Shown here: positions 1 through 9,382 of the stretch, in pieces
Position numbering within the stretch: the stretch's first letter is position 1
Layout: each line of letters opens with the position of its first letter
Origin: Tamlana flava
Lineage (GTDB): Bacteria; Bacteroidota; Bacteroidia; Flavobacteriales; Flavobacteriaceae
Length of the DNA: 64,000 bases
Direction: 5' to 3'
Assembly: GCF_041287255.1 (NCBI RefSeq)
Contig: NZ_JBGGTX010000001.1
Coordinates: forward strand, 124,001 to 188,000
Translations under genes and position numbers: made by a program
The notes under the pieces: generated by a model
The model's input: the letters and a program-made list of their open reading frames with translations, nothing else
Told to the model about the DNA's origin: nothing
Databases searched by the model: none

Positions 1-1946
1 TTGGCTTGGTCATTTATATATGGAAATGTATTTCCTTTATCGTCTTGAGCAACAATATACTTGGTATTTAGCATATTTAGCACATTAAGATTGTTCTGGG
101 AAATATACCAATCAAAAACCTCACTGTAACGCCTTAATTCGGCAGCATTATAACCATTTAAGGAATTATGGAAATAAGAAGGTTTTGAAGGCCCAGAAAC
201 CAAATCGAAAACACGATAATATGAGATATCTTTTAAAATATACTTATCAACTTCTGTTGCTTCAAAAGGCCTGCTCATTCTAATACTTGGCACAAAATCC
301 TCATTGTTCACATAGCGTCTATCCACCCCGACTAAATCAAAAAGTATTAAAACAGAAAACGCAACCAGCAGCCATTTCTCCTTTAGTTTGTCCTTTAAAA
401 ATAAATAAATAGCTCCTGCCGACAACAAAACCAAAACCAAACTTCTAATGGTGTCTTGCGTAAACAATGTTTTTCTATCGGACTTTAAGGCATCAACAAA
501 AACCTGTCCGTAATTCTGGCGATAAAAACCGTCATTAGCACCGGCAAAATCAAAAAGCGAGGACTTAAACAACAGAAAAACCAAAGCAATTCCTCCAGTT
601 ACAATTGTTGTGTATTTCAAAGCGTTGATTTTTTCATCTTTCTTTTCAAAGTCATTGAACAACCTTACCAAACCAAATATTGCTAATACTGGAACACAAA
701 GCTCCAGCAGCACTTGAATGGAGGTAACTGCACGAAACTTATTATAAAGTGGCACATAATCAATAAAAAAGTTGGTTAAAAAACCTAAATTCTTTCCATA
801 GGACAACAACAGTGAAAAAATTGCACCTCCAACAAGCCACCATTTTAATCTTCCTTTCACCAAAAACAAGGCAAAAACAAACAGAAAAAGCACTACAGCA
901 CCAATATAAGCTGGAGCTTCAACAATAGGCTGGTCACCCCAATACATAGGCGCTCGTTTTACTTCTTGTGTGGCTTGGGTTGTGGTTGCACCAAGTTTAC
1001 GAAACGCATCATAAGTGGCCGAGTCTTTTCCGATGTCTTCCCCATTTCCGCCACCCATGAATCTAGGAATAAAAAGGTTGAAGGTTTCGGCAAAACCATA
1101 ACTAAACTGCGTGATATAATCTTTACTTAAACCTGATGTCGCTTCTTTTGGTGAGCCGTAAGCATCTATGGTCAATTCACTTTTACTGCGCTTACTTTCC
1201 TTTACGTACTCCTGTGTAGCCAAGATATTGGTAGCATTAAGCATAATGGACAAAACCACAGCAGCCAACAAAACCCCAATGGATTTGAAATAATGTGGCA
1301 ACATATTCTTTTTTACGGCATCAATTAAATATGCTACACCTAGAATAATAACCAAAAACATTAAATAATAGGTCATTTGAAAATGGTTGGCAACCAACTC
1401 AAGCCCCATAGCAACGGCTGTCAATAAAAACCCCGAAATATATTTTTTCCTGAAAACCAAAACAATACCGCTTAAAACCAACGGCATATAAGCAATGGCG
1501 TGCGCTTTACTATTATGCCCAACACCTAAAATAATAATTAAATAAGTTGAAAAACCAAAAGCCAATGCCCCTAATGCAGCCAATTTAAAGTCAACTTTTA
1601 GAACAAGTAAAAGTATGTAAAACCCTAAAAAATAAAGAAATAAGTAATCGGCAGGCCTTGGCAAAAATCGTAATGCTAAATCCAGTTGCTTAATATAATT
1701 ATGCGGATACTTTGCCCCCAATTGGTAGGTTGGCATACCCCCAAACGCACTATTTGTCCAATAAGTTTCTTCTCCAGTTTCAGCTTTAAAATCTTTTTGC
1801 TGCTTGCTCATCCCGATAAACTGAACAATATCGTTTTGATAAATAGTCTTCCCCTGCAGTACAGGATTAAAATAAGCCAAAGCGATTGCTACGAACCCCA
1901 ATAAAATCAGGATATGAGGAATAAAACTTTTAAATGAAAATTGCAT
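1..1946 (-). CDS. YfhO-like multi-pass membrane protein, C-terminus cut by window edge
   Basis: I translated this from the minus strand; it is open from the ATG at 1946 to the window edge, giving 648 complete codons with no stop. The protein starts MQFSFKSFIPHILILLGF and alternates long hydrophobic helices with a large extracytoplasmic loop near residues 35-85 (QNDIVQFIGMSKQQ; NSAFGGMPTYQ). This layout, with a first helix, a loop rich in W/N/G and then many helices, is that of the YfhO family (bacterial membrane proteins related to GT-C glycosyltransferases), widespread in Flavobacteriaceae at roughly 800 residues. The substrate is not known. The C-terminal part lies left of the window. Family assignment is from sequence character, so it is likely but not proven. 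Confidence 0.75.
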   Translation of the reverse strand, partial: MQFSFKSFIPHILILLGFVAIALAYFNPVLQGKTIYQNDIVQFIGMSKQQKDFKAETGEETYWTNSAFGGMPTYQLGAKYPHNYIKQLDLALRFLPRPADYLFLYFLGFYILLLVLKVDFKLAALGALAFGFSTYLIIILGVGHNSKAHAIAYMPLVLSGIVLVFRKKYISGFLLTAVAMGLELVANHFQMTYYLMFLVIILGVAYLIDAVKKNMLPHYFKSIGVLLAAVVLSIMLNATNILATQEYVKESKRSKSELTIDAYGSPKEATSGLSKDYITQFSYGFAETFNLFIPRFMGGGNGEDIGKDSATYDAFRKLGATTTQATQEVKRAPMYWGDQPIVEAPAYIGAVVLFLFVFALFLVKGRLKWWLVGGAIFSLLLSYGKNLGFLTNFFIDYVPLYNKFRAVTSIQVLLELCVPVLAIFGLVRLFNDFEKKDEKINALKYTTIVTGGIALVFLLFKSSLFDFAGANDGFYRQNYGQVFVDALKSDRKTLFTQDTIRSLVLVLLSAGAIYLFLKDKLKEKWLLVAFSVLILFDLVGVDRRYVNNEDFVPSIRMSRPFEATEVDKYILKDISYYRVFDLVSGPSKPSYFHNSLNGYNAAELRRYSEVFDWYISQNNLNVLNMLNTKYIVAQDDKGNTFPYINDQA

Positions 1947-1977
1947 GAAATGGTTTTAAGAAAAATGAATTCGGAAA

Positions 1978-2241
1978 TTAGTCAATTTCTTCGAAATCAA
2001 CATAATCACCAACATCTTTATTTGAAGTTTTCGTTTGCGGCATTTTGTCAATAGTGACCTCGCCTTCCTTTTTTGGAACTTCCTTTTCTTGCTGTCTATG
2101 AAACTGTCCAAATTGACCACCAAAACGTTCTTCGGCTTTTTTTGCAGCGTACTTCACTAAATAAGGCGCAAAAATTCTGGAAAGTATTTTTATAGCGTAA
2201 TAAACAAGTGCAATTATAAGTATGGTTCTTAATAAACCCAT
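1978..2241 (-). CDS. DUF4834 small membrane protein
   Basis: An 87-aa protein with one N-terminal membrane helix (MGLLRTILIIALVYYAIKIL), then a basic stretch (APYLVKYAAKKAEERFGG) and an acidic, low-complexity tail (DYVDFEEID). This is the typical build of DUF4834 proteins of Flavobacteriaceae, whose function is unknown. It lies 31 nt upstream of, and codirectional with, the YfhO-like gene, so the two may be cotranscribed. The overlapping minus-strand ORF at 2096-2284 is a frame shadow. Confidence 0.8.
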   Translation of the reverse strand: MGLLRTILIIALVYYAIKILSRIFAPYLVKYAAKKAEERFGGQFGQFHRQQEKEVPKKEGEVTIDKMPQTKTSNKDVGDYVDFEEID

Positions 2242-2327
2242 TTTTAAATTTTGTTATGATGATGACAAAAATACAATTCTGCACACTTAAATCTGGATGA
2301 AAAATGATAAAAAAACCATAAAATATC

Positions 2328-2335
2328 TATATTTG
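2328..2335 (+). promoter_or_regulatory. -7 promoter element for the outer-membrane protein gene
   Basis: TATATTTG fits the Bacteroidota -7 consensus TAnnTTTG. It lies inside the longest possible reading frame of the next gene, which argues that the true start codon is downstream (2384) and not 2297. No convincing -33 TTG was found. Confidence 0.5.
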
Positions 2336-2383
2336 AAAAACATGTTGACTAAAAACCTTAACACTTTCAGCAAACCTGTAGTT

Positions 2384-3394
2384 ATGAGCCCATTAAAATC
2401 TATCGTATTTATTTCACTGAGTTTAGCATCCCTAAAAGGATTTTCGCAATATACCGATGTTATAAATTCAAACCGTCCTGGAGCTTCTAGAAGTGCATTT
2501 TCCGTAGGAAAAAATGTTGCACAATTTGAGGTCGGCCCTTATATTATCAAGGAAGAAAGAACACCTATTCCGGTATACGAAGTTTCTGGTTTTGGCATTG
2601 ATTTTGCGGCGCGATATGGTCTGTTTTTTGAAGAACTGGAATTAAACATTGAAGGCGCCTATCAAAACGACACGAAAACCTTTACCTCAAATCTTAATGC
2701 CGAACAAGACCGGGCAAACTTTAAATTTGTTGCTGTTGGTGCCAAATATCTACTCTACGATCCTTACAAAAACGCCGAGGAAGACAAGCCAAACTTATAT
2801 AGCTGGAAAGCAAATCGTCAATTTAAATGGAAATCTTTAATTCCGGCGGTTTCAATATATGCCGGTGCCAATTATGATTCAGAAAGCAACCCCTATACCG
2901 CTCCGGGGATTGAAGGCTTTAGTCCGAAAGTCATGATTGCAACTCAAAATAATTTTTCTGGTGGTTGGGTGTTCATTATGAATTTCATTAAAGACAGGAT
3001 TGGCACCGACCAATCTGATTTTCAATATATTTTGACATTAACCCATTCCTTTAGCCCAAAATGGGTTTTATTTGGTGAAACACAAGGTATAAAAAGTGAT
3101 TTTTATGCCGACAACCTTTTTAGGTTTGGAGGGGCTTATTTGGCAGGTGACGATTTTCAGTTGGACACTGCAATAACATTTAACACAAAGGATACACCTT
3201 CGGTTCTTAGCGTTAACTTGGGCGCTTCGTACAGGCTCGATTTCCATAAAGACAAAGAAATGGACAACGGAACCTCGGCAAAGGATGAAAGGCAACGCCG
3301 CACAAACAGAAAAGGGAAAAGAGTAAAAAATAAAGACAAGGATTCAGCTGAACCCATCAACAGAAGAAAAAAAGACGATATAGATTTTGATTAA
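2384..3394 (+). CDS. Outer-membrane beta-barrel protein (phenol-degradation MetA-like)
   Basis: The frame is open from 2297, but I place the start at the ATG at 2384. From there the protein has a clean signal peptide (MSPLKSIVFISLSLASLKGFSQ), and a -7 promoter element sits upstream. The mature protein (about 314 aa) begins TDVINSNRPGASRSAFSVG and continues as alternating amphipathic strands with G/Y/F at strand ends, as in the MetA-pathway phenol-degradation-like barrel family. The C-terminal 50 residues are a highly charged K/R/D tail (RKGKRVKNKDKDS) instead of a final strand, which is unusual and may be periplasmic. Probably an outer-membrane channel; the substrate is unknown. Confidence 0.7.
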   Translation: MSPLKSIVFISLSLASLKGFSQYTDVINSNRPGASRSAFSVGKNVAQFEVGPYIIKEERTPIPVYEVSGFGIDFAARYGLFFEELELNIEGAYQNDTKTFTSNLNAEQDRANFKFVAVGAKYLLYDPYKNAEEDKPNLYSWKANRQFKWKSLIPAVSIYAGANYDSESNPYTAPGIEGFSPKVMIATQNNFSGGWVFIMNFIKDRIGTDQSDFQYILTLTHSFSPKWVLFGETQGIKSDFYADNLFRFGGAYLAGDDFQLDTAITFNTKDTPSVLSVNLGASYRLDFHKDKEMDNGTSAKDERQRRTNRKGKRVKNKDKDSAEPINRRKKDDIDFD

Positions 3395-3427
3395 ATATTT
3401 TTCATCGAAACCTCTTCAAAAACATTT

Positions 3428-4549
3428 ATGGTAACACTTAAAGAAGTTAATTCAAAAAAAGACTTAAAAGCATTCGTGAAGTTTCCTTTTAAACTTTATA
3501 GAGGTTCCGAATATTGGGTTCCTCCTATCATTAGCCAGGAAATGAAAACTTTTGATAAGCACGAAAACCCAGTTTTTAATGATGCTGAAGCCAAATTGTT
3601 CCTAGCCTACAAAAACAAAGAAATTGTTGGTAGAATTGCCGCTATCATCAATTGGTTGGAGGTAAAAGGTCAGAACCAAAAGAAAATGCGTTTTGGATGG
3701 TTTGATTTTATTGATGATTTGGAAGTGTCGCAAACTCTTTTAAACGAAGTCGAAAAAATTGGCAAAGAAAACAATCTTGAATATGCAGAGGGTCCTGTAG
3801 GCTTTTCAAATTTAGATAAAGTTGGAGTAGTAACTGAGGGATTTGATGCCCTAGCGCCCATGGTAACGTGGTACAATCACCCTTACTATGCAAAACATTA
3901 TGAAGCTGCCAATTACAAAATTGAAAAAGGATATTCTGAAAGTAAATTCTCTTTCTCAAATGTAGACCCTGAAACCTTTTTTAAGGCTCAAGAGCTTATA
4001 AAAAGGCGTTATCAGCTAAAAGCTTTAAGATTCACAAAAACAGAACAAGTCATGCCTTATGCCGACAAGATGTTCGATTTGTTTAATGAAAGTTATGCGT
4101 CATTATCTTCTTTTGTGGCTATAAATGATATACAAAAGGCCTATTTTAAAAAGAAGTTTATTAGCTTTATTAATCCTGAGTACATTAAATTTATTGTTGA
4201 TAAGGACGATAATATGATTGGTTTTGCCATTGTTATGCCTGGTTTTGCTAAAGCTTTGCAAAAAATAAAAGGAAGATTATTCCCTTTTGGATTTAGGCAT
4301 ATACTTCAGGCTAAAAAACACAGTAAGGATGTTATTTTTTATCTCATAGGAATACATCCAGATTACCAGAATAAAGGTGTACATGCCGTTATTTTTAATG
4401 AATACTACGAAACATTTAAAGAAAAAGGCATAGAAACCTGCTACAGAACCCCTGAGCTTGATGACAACGAGGCTATCCACAAAATCTGGAAACATTTTGA
4501 TCCTTTAGTTTTTAGAAAAAGAAAAACCTTTAGAAAGTTTATTTCATAA
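3428..4549 (+). CDS. GNAT-superfamily-like protein
   Basis: A 373-aa soluble protein starting MVTLKEVNSKKDLKAF, with no signal peptide. The segment AKLFLAYKNKEIVGRIAAII (about residues 56-75) is the beta2-beta3 hairpin of an acetyltransferase fold, and the C-terminal HPDYQNKGVHAVIFNEYYE (about 315-333) resembles the acetyl-CoA pyrophosphate loop. This is a widespread uncharacterised Bacteroidota family with a double-GNAT layout. It follows the outer-membrane protein by 33 nt and ends at a terminator, so the two may form one unit. The substrate cannot be inferred. Confidence 0.65.
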   Translation: MVTLKEVNSKKDLKAFVKFPFKLYRGSEYWVPPIISQEMKTFDKHENPVFNDAEAKLFLAYKNKEIVGRIAAIINWLEVKGQNQKKMRFGWFDFIDDLEVSQTLLNEVEKIGKENNLEYAEGPVGFSNLDKVGVVTEGFDALAPMVTWYNHPYYAKHYEAANYKIEKGYSESKFSFSNVDPETFFKAQELIKRRYQLKALRFTKTEQVMPYADKMFDLFNESYASLSSFVAINDIQKAYFKKKFISFINPEYIKFIVDKDDNMIGFAIVMPGFAKALQKIKGRLFPFGFRHILQAKKHSKDVIFYLIGIHPDYQNKGVHAVIFNEYYETFKEKGIETCYRTPELDDNEAIHKIWKHFDPLVFRKRKTFRKFIS

Positions 4550-4584
4550 AAAAATCCGATGCAAAATTGAATCGGATTTTTTCA
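4548..4584. terminator. Bidirectional intrinsic terminator
   Basis: AAAAAATCCGAT (ending at 4560), loop GCAAAATTGA, then ATCGGATTTTTT: a stem of about 12 bp flanked by A- and T-runs. It lies between the convergent GNAT-like gene (plus) and the alpha-oxoamine synthase gene (minus) and can serve both. Confidence 0.85.
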
Positions 4585-4608
4585 TCATTTTAGTATTTTG
4601 TTATATAA

Positions 4609-5868
4609 CTACTCACCCATCGCTGCCATAACTGCTGCAGAAAGACGTTTGTAGGTGCCATTTTCCAATCGCTCACGAATACTGTCAAAAGCATCCAAAG
4701 TTTCAGCTACATCCTGTAAAGTATGGGTTGCTGTTGGAATCAATCTAAGTAAAATCAATCCTTTAGGTATAACAGGATAAACTACTATCGAACAGAATAT
4801 TCCGTGGTTTTCACGCAAATCCTTAACCAGTGCCATTGCTTCAGGAATACTTCCTTTTAGGTAAACTGGGGTAACACAGCTTTGTGTCGTACCAATATCA
4901 AATCCACGTTCTTTTAAACCGGACTGCAAGGCATTAACGTTCTCCCAAAGTTTGGCTTTTAACTCAGGCATCGTTCTTAGCATATCCAAACGTTTTAGTG
5001 CACCAACCACCAATTGCATTTGTAGTGATTTGGCAAACATTTGAGAACGCAGATTATATTTTAAATAATCTATTATTTCTTTATCTCCGGCAATAAATGC
5101 ACCAGTACTTGCCAAAGATTTGGCAAAAGTCGCAAAATAAACATCAATATCGTCTTGAACACCTTGTTCCTCACCTGCTCCAGCTCCAGTAGCACCTAGT
5201 GTACCAAAACCATGGGCATCATCAACGAACAACCTAAAATTGAATTTCTTTTTAAGGGCCACAATTTCCTTTAAACGCCCTTGTTCACCACGCATTCCAA
5301 AAACCCCTTCAGAAATCACCAAAATACCACCGCCTGTTTGCTCGGCCATTTTAGTTGCACGCTCTAAGTTCTTCTCTAAACTCTCAACATCATTGTGCTT
5401 GTAAGTAAAGCGTTTACCCATATGAAGACGCACACCATCTATAATACAAGCATGTGCATCAACATCATAAACGATAATATCATCTTTCGCTACTAAGGCA
5501 TCAATGGTAGAAACCATCCCCTGGTAACCAAAATTTAGAAGATAAGCCGCTTCTTTTTTCACAAAGGCAGCCAATTCATCTTGAAGTTTATCGTGCAAAT
5601 CTGTATGTCCAGACATCATTCTTGCACCCATTGGATAAGCCGAACCATATTGGGCAGCGGCTTCAGCATCTACTTTTCTCACTTCTGGGTGATTTGCAAG
5701 CCCCAAATAATCATTGATGCTCCAAGTAATAACATCTTTTCCCTGAAACTTCATCCTGTTGGAGATTTCACCTTCCAATTTAGGAAACACAAAGTAACCT
5801 TCTGCCTGAGACGCCCATTTTCCTAATGGCCCTTTGTCTTTATAAATTTTCTCAAATAAATCTTTCAT
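4609..5868 (-). CDS. Alpha-oxoamine synthase (serine palmitoyltransferase / cysteate acyltransferase type)
   Basis: A 419-aa PLP enzyme of fold type I. Visible are the glycine-rich motif near residues 80-90, FVDDAHGFGTLG at 214-225 (D216 and H219 contact PLP) and the Schiff-base lysine K250 in ATFAKSLASTG. The family condenses an amino acid with an acyl thioester by decarboxylation. In Bacteroidota, members of this length act as serine palmitoyltransferase (sphingolipids) or as the cysteate acyltransferase that makes 3-ketocapnine for sulfonolipids. The next gene upstream is a cysteine-synthase-like enzyme, which favours the second role, although each gene has its own control signals (a terminator lies between them). 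8-amino-7-oxononanoate synthase and 2-amino-3-ketobutyrate CoA ligase are less likely alternatives. Confidence 0.85.
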   Translation of the reverse strand: MKDLFEKIYKDKGPLGKWASQAEGYFVFPKLEGEISNRMKFQGKDVITWSINDYLGLANHPEVRKVDAEAAAQYGSAYPMGARMMSGHTDLHDKLQDELAAFVKKEAAYLLNFGYQGMVSTIDALVAKDDIIVYDVDAHACIIDGVRLHMGKRFTYKHNDVESLEKNLERATKMAEQTGGGILVISEGVFGMRGEQGRLKEIVALKKKFNFRLFVDDAHGFGTLGATGAGAGEEQGVQDDIDVYFATFAKSLASTGAFIAGDKEIIDYLKYNLRSQMFAKSLQMQLVVGALKRLDMLRTMPELKAKLWENVNALQSGLKERGFDIGTTQSCVTPVYLKGSIPEAMALVKDLRENHGIFCSIVVYPVIPKGLILLRLIPTATHTLQDVAETLDAFDSIRERLENGTYKRLSAAVMAAMGE

Positions 5869-5992
5869 TTATTATAATCTTAATTGCTATTAAAGTTAAG
5901 ACATAACTACAACTTAATAAATGCTTTAAGGGAATACAACACCAAGTGTTTAGCAAATTCAAAGAAAGCTTTTAGCTATTAGTTAGTTGATG

Positions 5993-6000
5993 CAAAATTA
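5993..6000 (-). promoter_or_regulatory. -7 promoter element for the alpha-oxoamine synthase gene
   Basis: On the minus strand the bases read TAATTTTG, matching TAnnTTTG, 125 nt upstream of the start codon at 5868. This leaves a long leader of about 115 nt with no obvious structure. The upstream gene ends in its own terminator, consistent with an independent promoter here. Confidence 0.5.
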
Positions 6001-6051
6001 AATATTTATCTTCTTTGAACATAATTTTTAATGCTCAATTATTGATAAAAT

Positions 6052-6097
6052 AAAAAAAGAGATGGCATTTTACTAGATATGTAAAATGCCATCTCTT
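6052..6097 (-). terminator. Intrinsic terminator of the cysteine-synthase-like gene
   Basis: A perfect 17-bp inverted repeat (6057-6073 with 6081-6097) around a 7-nt loop. On the minus strand it is followed by seven T. It lies 20 nt after the stop codon of the minus-strand gene. Confidence 0.9.
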
Positions 6098-6117
6098 AGT
6101 GTGACTTATTATTCTTA

Positions 6118-7158
6118 TTATTTAATGTATTGTATTTTTTGTGCTGAAGCCTCATTGATGCTGTCAAAAAAGCCTTGCTCTTCCATCCATTTATCGCTAT
6201 ACACTTTACTCATGTATCTCGCTCCGTGGTCTGGGTAAATAACAACAACGCAATCTCCTTTTTTGAATCTTCCTTCATCACCTAAATGCAAAAGGGCTTG
6301 GGTAGCTGCGCCAGATGTATAGCCAACGAACATTCCTTCGGTTTTTGCAATCAACCTAGCTGTATGCGCACTGTCTTCATCTGTAACTTTGATAAACTCA
6401 TCAATAACATCGAAATCTGTTGCTGATGGAATTAAATTTTTGCCCAAACCTTCAATTCTGTAAGGGTAAATTTCCTTTTCATCAAACTCTCGAGTTTCGT
6501 GATATTTTTTCAAAACTGAACCAAAGGCATCAACCCCTATAATCTTTATATCAGGGTTTTGCTCTTTAAGGTATTTTGCAGTTCCAGAAATTGTTCCACC
6601 AGTTCCGCTGCATGCTACTAAATGGGTTATTTTTCCTTGAGTTTGTTCCCAGATTTCAGGGCCAGTAGATTTATAATGCGCATCAATATTTAACTGATTG
6701 AAATACTGATTGATATAAACCGAACCTTTAATTTCTTCATGCAATCTCTTTGCTACCTGATAGTAAGACCTTGGGTCATCTGCACTAACATGCGCTGGGC
6801 AAACATAAACTTTGGCTCCCATTGTTTTTAGCATATCAATTTTGTCGGGAGAAGACTTTGAGCTTACCGCCAAAACACAATCGTAGCCCTTAATTATACT
6901 TACCATAGCAATACTGAATCCTGTATTACCAGAGGTGGTTTCAATAATAGTATCGCCTGGAGAAAGAAGTCCTTTCTTTTCAGCCTCTTCAATGATGTAA
7001 AGTGCTATTCTGTCTTTGGATGAGTGTCCTGGATTAAAGGATTCAACTTTTGCATAAAAGTCGCCTTTAAATTTGGAAGCTATTTTATTAAGTTTAACAA
7101 GCGGTGTATTGCCTACTAAATCTAATACATTATCAAATACTTGATTTCTGTGTTTCAT
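6118..7158 (-). CDS. Cysteine-synthase-family PLP enzyme, candidate cysteate synthase
   Basis: A 346-aa fold-type-II PLP enzyme. The Schiff-base lysine is K48 in GHSSKDR, the substrate-carboxylate loop TSGNTG is at 75-80, and the phosphate cup is SGTGGTISG near 185-193. CysK/CysM proteins add a sulfur nucleophile to O-acetyl- or O-phosphoserine. In CysK the lysine motif is usually PxxSVKDR; here it is PGHSSKDR, so this is a divergent branch. It neighbours an alpha-oxoamine synthase, and bacterial sulfonolipid synthesis needs L-cysteate made by a cysteine-synthase homologue from phosphoserine and sulfite. That role is therefore an inference from context; an ordinary cysteine synthase or cystathionine beta-synthase-like role remains possible. 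Confidence 0.8.
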   Translation of the reverse strand: MKHRNQVFDNVLDLVGNTPLVKLNKIASKFKGDFYAKVESFNPGHSSKDRIALYIIEEAEKKGLLSPGDTIIETTSGNTGFSIAMVSIIKGYDCVLAVSSKSSPDKIDMLKTMGAKVYVCPAHVSADDPRSYYQVAKRLHEEIKGSVYINQYFNQLNIDAHYKSTGPEIWEQTQGKITHLVACSGTGGTISGTAKYLKEQNPDIKIIGVDAFGSVLKKYHETREFDEKEIYPYRIEGLGKNLIPSATDFDVIDEFIKVTDEDSAHTARLIAKTEGMFVGYTSGAATQALLHLGDEGRFKKGDCVVVIYPDHGARYMSKVYSDKWMEEQGFFDSINEASAQKIQYIK

Positions 7159-7235
7159 AAAAGCTATTTATAAACCGATTTTGATGTGCACAAAATACAG
7201 CTTAAAACCGCACAAAAATAAAACTTTTTTTTTTA

Positions 7236-9296
7236 TTAACCATGAATTCCCTCTAAATCTAACAAAAAGGCATATTCCATGGCAACTTCCTTTAGACTTT
7301 CAAAACGTCCTGAAGCCCCTCCATGCCCAGAATCCATGTCAATATGAAGCAATAATTTATTTGAATCTGTCTTAAGTTCCCTTAATTTCGCCACCCATTT
7401 GGCTGGCTCCCAGTATTGTACTTGCGAATCGTGCAACCCCGTTGTCACCAACATGTTTGGATATTCTTTGGCTTCGACGTTATCATATGGTGAATAAGAT
7501 TTCATATACTTGTAATATTGTTCCTCATTAGGGTTCCCCCACTCGTCATATTCACCTGTGGTCAACGGAATGGTATCGTCCAACATAGTTGTAACCACAT
7601 CCACAAACGGAACTGCAGCCAAAATACCATTATAAAGTTCTGGATTCATATTAATTACGGCACCCATCAATAATCCACCTGCAGAACCTCCGTAAGCATA
7701 CAAATGCTCTTTTGAGGTGTATTTTTCGGCAATTAAATGCTTTGAGCAATCTATAAAATCTGTAAACGTGTTTTTCTTGGTGAGCAATTTACCTGTTTCG
7801 TACCAATTTCTTCCAAGATACTCGCCTCCCCTAATATGGGCAATGGCATAGATAAAACCTCTATCAAGTAAACTAAGACGGATGCTTGAAAACGAAGGGT
7901 CTATGGTTGAGCCATAGGAACCATAAGCATATTGAAGCAAAGGACTTGAGCCGTCTAGCTTTATTCCTTTTTTATAAACCAACGAAATAGGCACTTTTAC
8001 CCCATCTCTTGCCGTAGCCCAAATACGTTTTGATTCGTAGTTTTCTTTCTTAAATTTTCCACCTAAAACCTGCTGTTCCTTTTTTATCTCACTTTTTTTG
8101 GTCTTGAAATTATAATCAATTACCGAGCTTGGCGATGTTAATGAATTAAATCCATATCTCAAAAAAGGACTTTCAAAATCAGGGTTATTGCCAACAAAAG
8201 CAGTATAGGTTTCAGAATTGAAGGGCAATTTATAGTCTTCCTTTCCATCCCAACTTATTATGCGCAGGTTATTCAATCCGTTTTCACGCTCATTAACTAC
8301 TAAATAATCCTTGAAAATCTCAATATCTTCAACAAGCACGTCCTGTCTATGGGGCAAAACATCTTGCCAAAATTTCTTTGCAGTGGTTTTTTCGTTTGTT
8401 TTGGAGAGTTTAAAATTGGTTGCACCATCGGCATTAGAAATGATGTAAAAACTATCTTTATAGTGAGCAATGGAATATTCCAAATCATTCATTCGCTTTT
8501 GAAATACTTGGAATTTTCCATCGGGCGCATTGGCATCTAAAATTTGATATTCTGAAGACAGTGTGCTTGACGACCCTATGATGACGTACTTTTTAGACTT
8601 CGATTTATAAACAAACGTATGGAAGGTTTCATCTTTTTCATGATAAACCTCATCATCATTTTTAGTCCCCGAATGCAGCATGTGCTTAAAAATTTTATGC
8701 GAACGAAGCGTTACCTCGTCTTTCATCGCATAAAACAAAGTCTTATTGTCATTTGCCCAAACTGCGCTACCTGTAGTGTTTAAAATCTTATCTGGATAAA
8801 CCTCACCCGTCATTAAATTTTTTACTTGAACGGTATATTGCCTTCTGCTTACTGTATCAACCGAAAAAGCGGCCATGGTATTGTCTGGGCTTATTGAAAT
8901 GCCGCCAAGATTAAAATACGCATAATTTTTTGCCATAACATTACAATCGAACAATATTTCCTCAGGGGCCTCCAAAGTTTCCTTTTTACGGGCATAAATG
9001 GGATAATCCTTTCCTTTTTCGTACCGGGTTAAATACCAATAACCATTTAATTTGTAAGGTACAGATGCATCATCTTCTTTTATCCGGCCCTTCATTTCTT
9101 CAAACAAAAGCTTTTGAAGCTTCTCGCTATGCTTCAGCATTTGTTTTGTATATACATTCTCGGCATTAAGGTATTCAATCACTTCAGGGTTTTCCCTGTC
9201 GTTCAACCAATAGTAATCATCAATTCTTGTATCGTTATGAATACTTAGTTGTTGAGGAATTTTTTTGGCAACAGGATGCGATATATTCTTTTTCAA
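7236..9296 (-). CDS. ptrB: Oligopeptidase B (S9A prolyl oligopeptidase family)
   Basis: 686 aa, the same length as the classical PtrB. An N-terminal seven-bladed propeller (about 75-405) is followed by an alpha/beta-hydrolase domain with catalytic triad S538 (GGSAGG), D623 (LHDSQV) and H658 (SGHGG). Family knowledge: cytoplasmic serine peptidase cleaving short peptides after Lys/Arg. The start is a TTG at 9296. No in-frame ATG or GTG lies between it and the upstream stop, and the N-terminus from this codon (MKKNISHPVAKKIPQQL) fits the family, so a TTG start is likely real. There is no signal peptide. The promoter region is shared with the divergent YbaB gene. Confidence 0.93.
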   Translation of the reverse strand: MKKNISHPVAKKIPQQLSIHNDTRIDDYYWLNDRENPEVIEYLNAENVYTKQMLKHSEKLQKLLFEEMKGRIKEDDASVPYKLNGYWYLTRYEKGKDYPIYARKKETLEAPEEILFDCNVMAKNYAYFNLGGISISPDNTMAAFSVDTVSRRQYTVQVKNLMTGEVYPDKILNTTGSAVWANDNKTLFYAMKDEVTLRSHKIFKHMLHSGTKNDDEVYHEKDETFHTFVYKSKSKKYVIIGSSSTLSSEYQILDANAPDGKFQVFQKRMNDLEYSIAHYKDSFYIISNADGATNFKLSKTNEKTTAKKFWQDVLPHRQDVLVEDIEIFKDYLVVNERENGLNNLRIISWDGKEDYKLPFNSETYTAFVGNNPDFESPFLRYGFNSLTSPSSVIDYNFKTKKSEIKKEQQVLGGKFKKENYESKRIWATARDGVKVPISLVYKKGIKLDGSSPLLQYAYGSYGSTIDPSFSSIRLSLLDRGFIYAIAHIRGGEYLGRNWYETGKLLTKKNTFTDFIDCSKHLIAEKYTSKEHLYAYGGSAGGLLMGAVINMNPELYNGILAAVPFVDVVTTMLDDTIPLTTGEYDEWGNPNEEQYYKYMKSYSPYDNVEAKEYPNMLVTTGLHDSQVQYWEPAKWVAKLRELKTDSNKLLLHIDMDSGHGGASGRFESLKEVAMEYAFLLDLEGIHG

Positions 9297-9349
9297 AAGA
9301 AAAGGTTTTATTCTTGATTTTTTAAGCCCTCAAAAATAGAAAAATTAAA

Positions 9350-9357
9350 TAGTTTTG
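9350..9357 (+). promoter_or_regulatory. -7 promoter element for the YbaB/EbfC gene
   Basis: TAGTTTTG matches TAnnTTTG, 25 nt before the ATG at 9383. A TTG at 9314-9316 is too far upstream (33 nt between the two) to be a good -33 element. Confidence 0.5.
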
Positions 9358-9382
9358 CACTGTAACAATAAAATTAATAGAT

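Noticed and set aside
2297..2383. Longer N-terminus for the outer-membrane protein (start at 2297)
   Set aside because: A TAnnTTTG promoter element lies inside this stretch and the signal peptide only makes sense from 2384.
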